Source of the DNA: Enterococcus canis NBRC 100695
GTDB taxonomy: Bacteria > Bacillota > Bacilli > Lactobacillales > Enterococcaceae
Assembly: GCF_001544375.1 (NCBI RefSeq)
Contig: NZ_BCQJ01000008.1
Span: 1 to 64,000 of the forward strand
Direction of reading: 5' to 3'
Length of the DNA: 64,000 bases
How positions within the stretch are numbered: position 1 is the stretch's first letter; every line of letters begins with the position of its first letter. Positions 63,341 through 64,000 of the stretch are shown in pieces. The translations under genes and the position numbers were made by a program. The notes under the pieces were generated by a model that searched no databases, had not been told where the DNA came from, and saw only the letters and a list, made by a program, of their open reading frames with translations.

Positions 63341-64000
63341 ATGAGCGTTTCGATACGGCTAAAAATAAAAAGTCTCTATAAAGATCTCAGTCCTAAAGAA
63401 CAAGCAGTCGCGGATTACGTATTGGAAAATCCGAGTAAAGTCAGTCACAGCTCCATCAGTGATTTAGCGAATGAGTTGGGCATCGCGGATTCAACCTTTT
63501 TCCAGTTCACAAAAAAGCTGGGCTTTAACGGCTTTAAAGATTTTAAGTTAGCGATGTTGATGCAGGAAAACGACATTTCTGCCATTACCATTCACGAAAA
63601 TATCCAGCAGTCCGATAGTGAACTGACCATGGCTCAAAAAGTATTTGATTCCAATATTTCCACCTTGAGCGACACCCGCAACTTGTTACAAGAGGCGGAA
63701 TTAAAAGCGGCTGTAGATATGATTGATGGTGCTAAGCGTCTATTTTTCTTTGGCGTGGGCGGTTCTGAGATTGTTGCGACGGATGCCTATCACAAGTTTC
63801 TACGTTCACCAGTACCAGTCTTTCATAGTACGGATTATCATATCCAATTGATGGAAGCCTCCCTACTGACTAGTGAAGACTGTGCGATTTTTATTTCTCA
63901 CACCGGCAAATCAAAGGAAACAATCCACATGGCGGAAGTTGCCAAAGAGGCTGGGGCAAAAATTATTGTGGTGACCAGTCAAGCTCAATCACCTTTAGCT
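63341..64000 (+). CDS. RpiR/MurR family transcriptional regulator with SIS domain (partial)
   Basis: The reading frame starts at ATG 63341 (SD AAAGGAGG) and runs off the right edge after 220 codons, so the C-terminus is missing. Residues 1-77 form an RpiR helix-turn-helix domain (KDLSPKEQAVADYVLENP, SISDLANELGIADSTFFQFT, KKLGFNGFKDFKL). From about 125 a SIS sugar-phosphate-binding domain begins (RLFFFGVGGSEIVATDA, ISHTGKSKETIHM). It is divergent from the sugar-acid operon and probably controls it in response to a phosphorylated intermediate. This is inference from context. Confidence 0.93.
   Translation, partial: MSVSIRLKIKSLYKDLSPKEQAVADYVLENPSKVSHSSISDLANELGIADSTFFQFTKKLGFNGFKDFKLAMLMQENDISAITIHENIQQSDSELTMAQKVFDSNISTLSDTRNLLQEAELKAAVDMIDGAKRLFFFGVGGSEIVATDAYHKFLRSPVPVFHSTDYHIQLMEASLLTSEDCAIFISHTGKSKETIHMAEVAKEAGAKIIVVTSQAQSPLA

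Noticed and set aside
1-64000. CRISPR arrays, insertion sequences, prophage or integrative element borders
   Set aside because: No regularly spaced repeats, transposase or integrase genes were found by reading both strands.

Overview
The window reads as a chromosomal segment of a low-to-mid GC Gram-positive of the order Lactobacillales, most likely Enterococcus or a close relative. The evidence is a compact division and cell-wall (dcw) cluster that lacks murE, murF, murC and ftsW and has divIB, yggS, sepF, ylmG, ylmH, divIVA and ileS downstream of ftsZ. Further support comes from the MurT/GatD pair, a manganese regulator (EfaR/MntR type) coupled to zwf, mannose-family PTS permeases, T-box leaders, and frequent GTG and TTG starts behind strong Shine-Dalgarno (SD) sequences. 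The species cannot be fixed from the sequence alone. No phage, insertion sequence or CRISPR array was seen.

Layout. At 1-300 three tandem strong promoters fire leftward out of the window, probably into an rRNA operon. From 500 to 10200 lie housekeeping genes: a Nudix-like protein, an S1-domain regulator, cystathionine beta-lyase, cyclophilin, ferredoxin-NADP reductase, a PgpA-like phosphatase, a HAD phosphatase, YutD, YunD and Ogt. Several are also neighbours in Bacillus (yumC-yuzB-yutG-yutF-yutD-yunD). At 5201-5870 is an AT-rich gap holding a possible 53-residue membrane protein. From 10368 to 17041 a nine-gene histidine operon (hisZ-G-D-B-H-A-F-I-E) sits behind a T-box leader with a candidate His specifier; every gene overlaps the next. 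mntR and zwf follow on the other strand. From 19659 to 37526 the minus strand carries the dcw cluster, from DUF3397 and mraZ down to divIVA and a T-box-controlled ileS.

From 37681 to 53800 are a CorA transporter, a DUF4044 micropeptide, tRNA-Thr(CGT), a small SOS-controlled gene with a textbook LexA box, a secreted LysM protein, glyA, sua5, prmC, prfA and tdk. A dense DnaA-box cluster lies between prmC and sua5. These are followed by a K+ transporter, murT/gatD, manA, a serine hydrolase, a two-domain VOC protein and a rhodanese without its catalytic cysteine.

From 53975 to 63191 a long minus-strand operon encodes 6-phosphogluconate dehydrogenase, two further dehydrogenases, a complete mannose-family PTS (IIC, IID, IIB, IIA), a membrane protein that looks like a metal-less M28 peptidase, mannonate dehydratase, KDPG aldolase and a HAD phosphatase. 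A divergent RpiR/SIS regulator runs off the right edge. The intergenic region carries a perfect palindrome filling the promoter spacer and a cre-like site. The set implies PTS uptake of a sugar acid and its breakdown through 6-phosphogluconate and KDPG. No KDG kinase is present, and the exact substrate is unknown.
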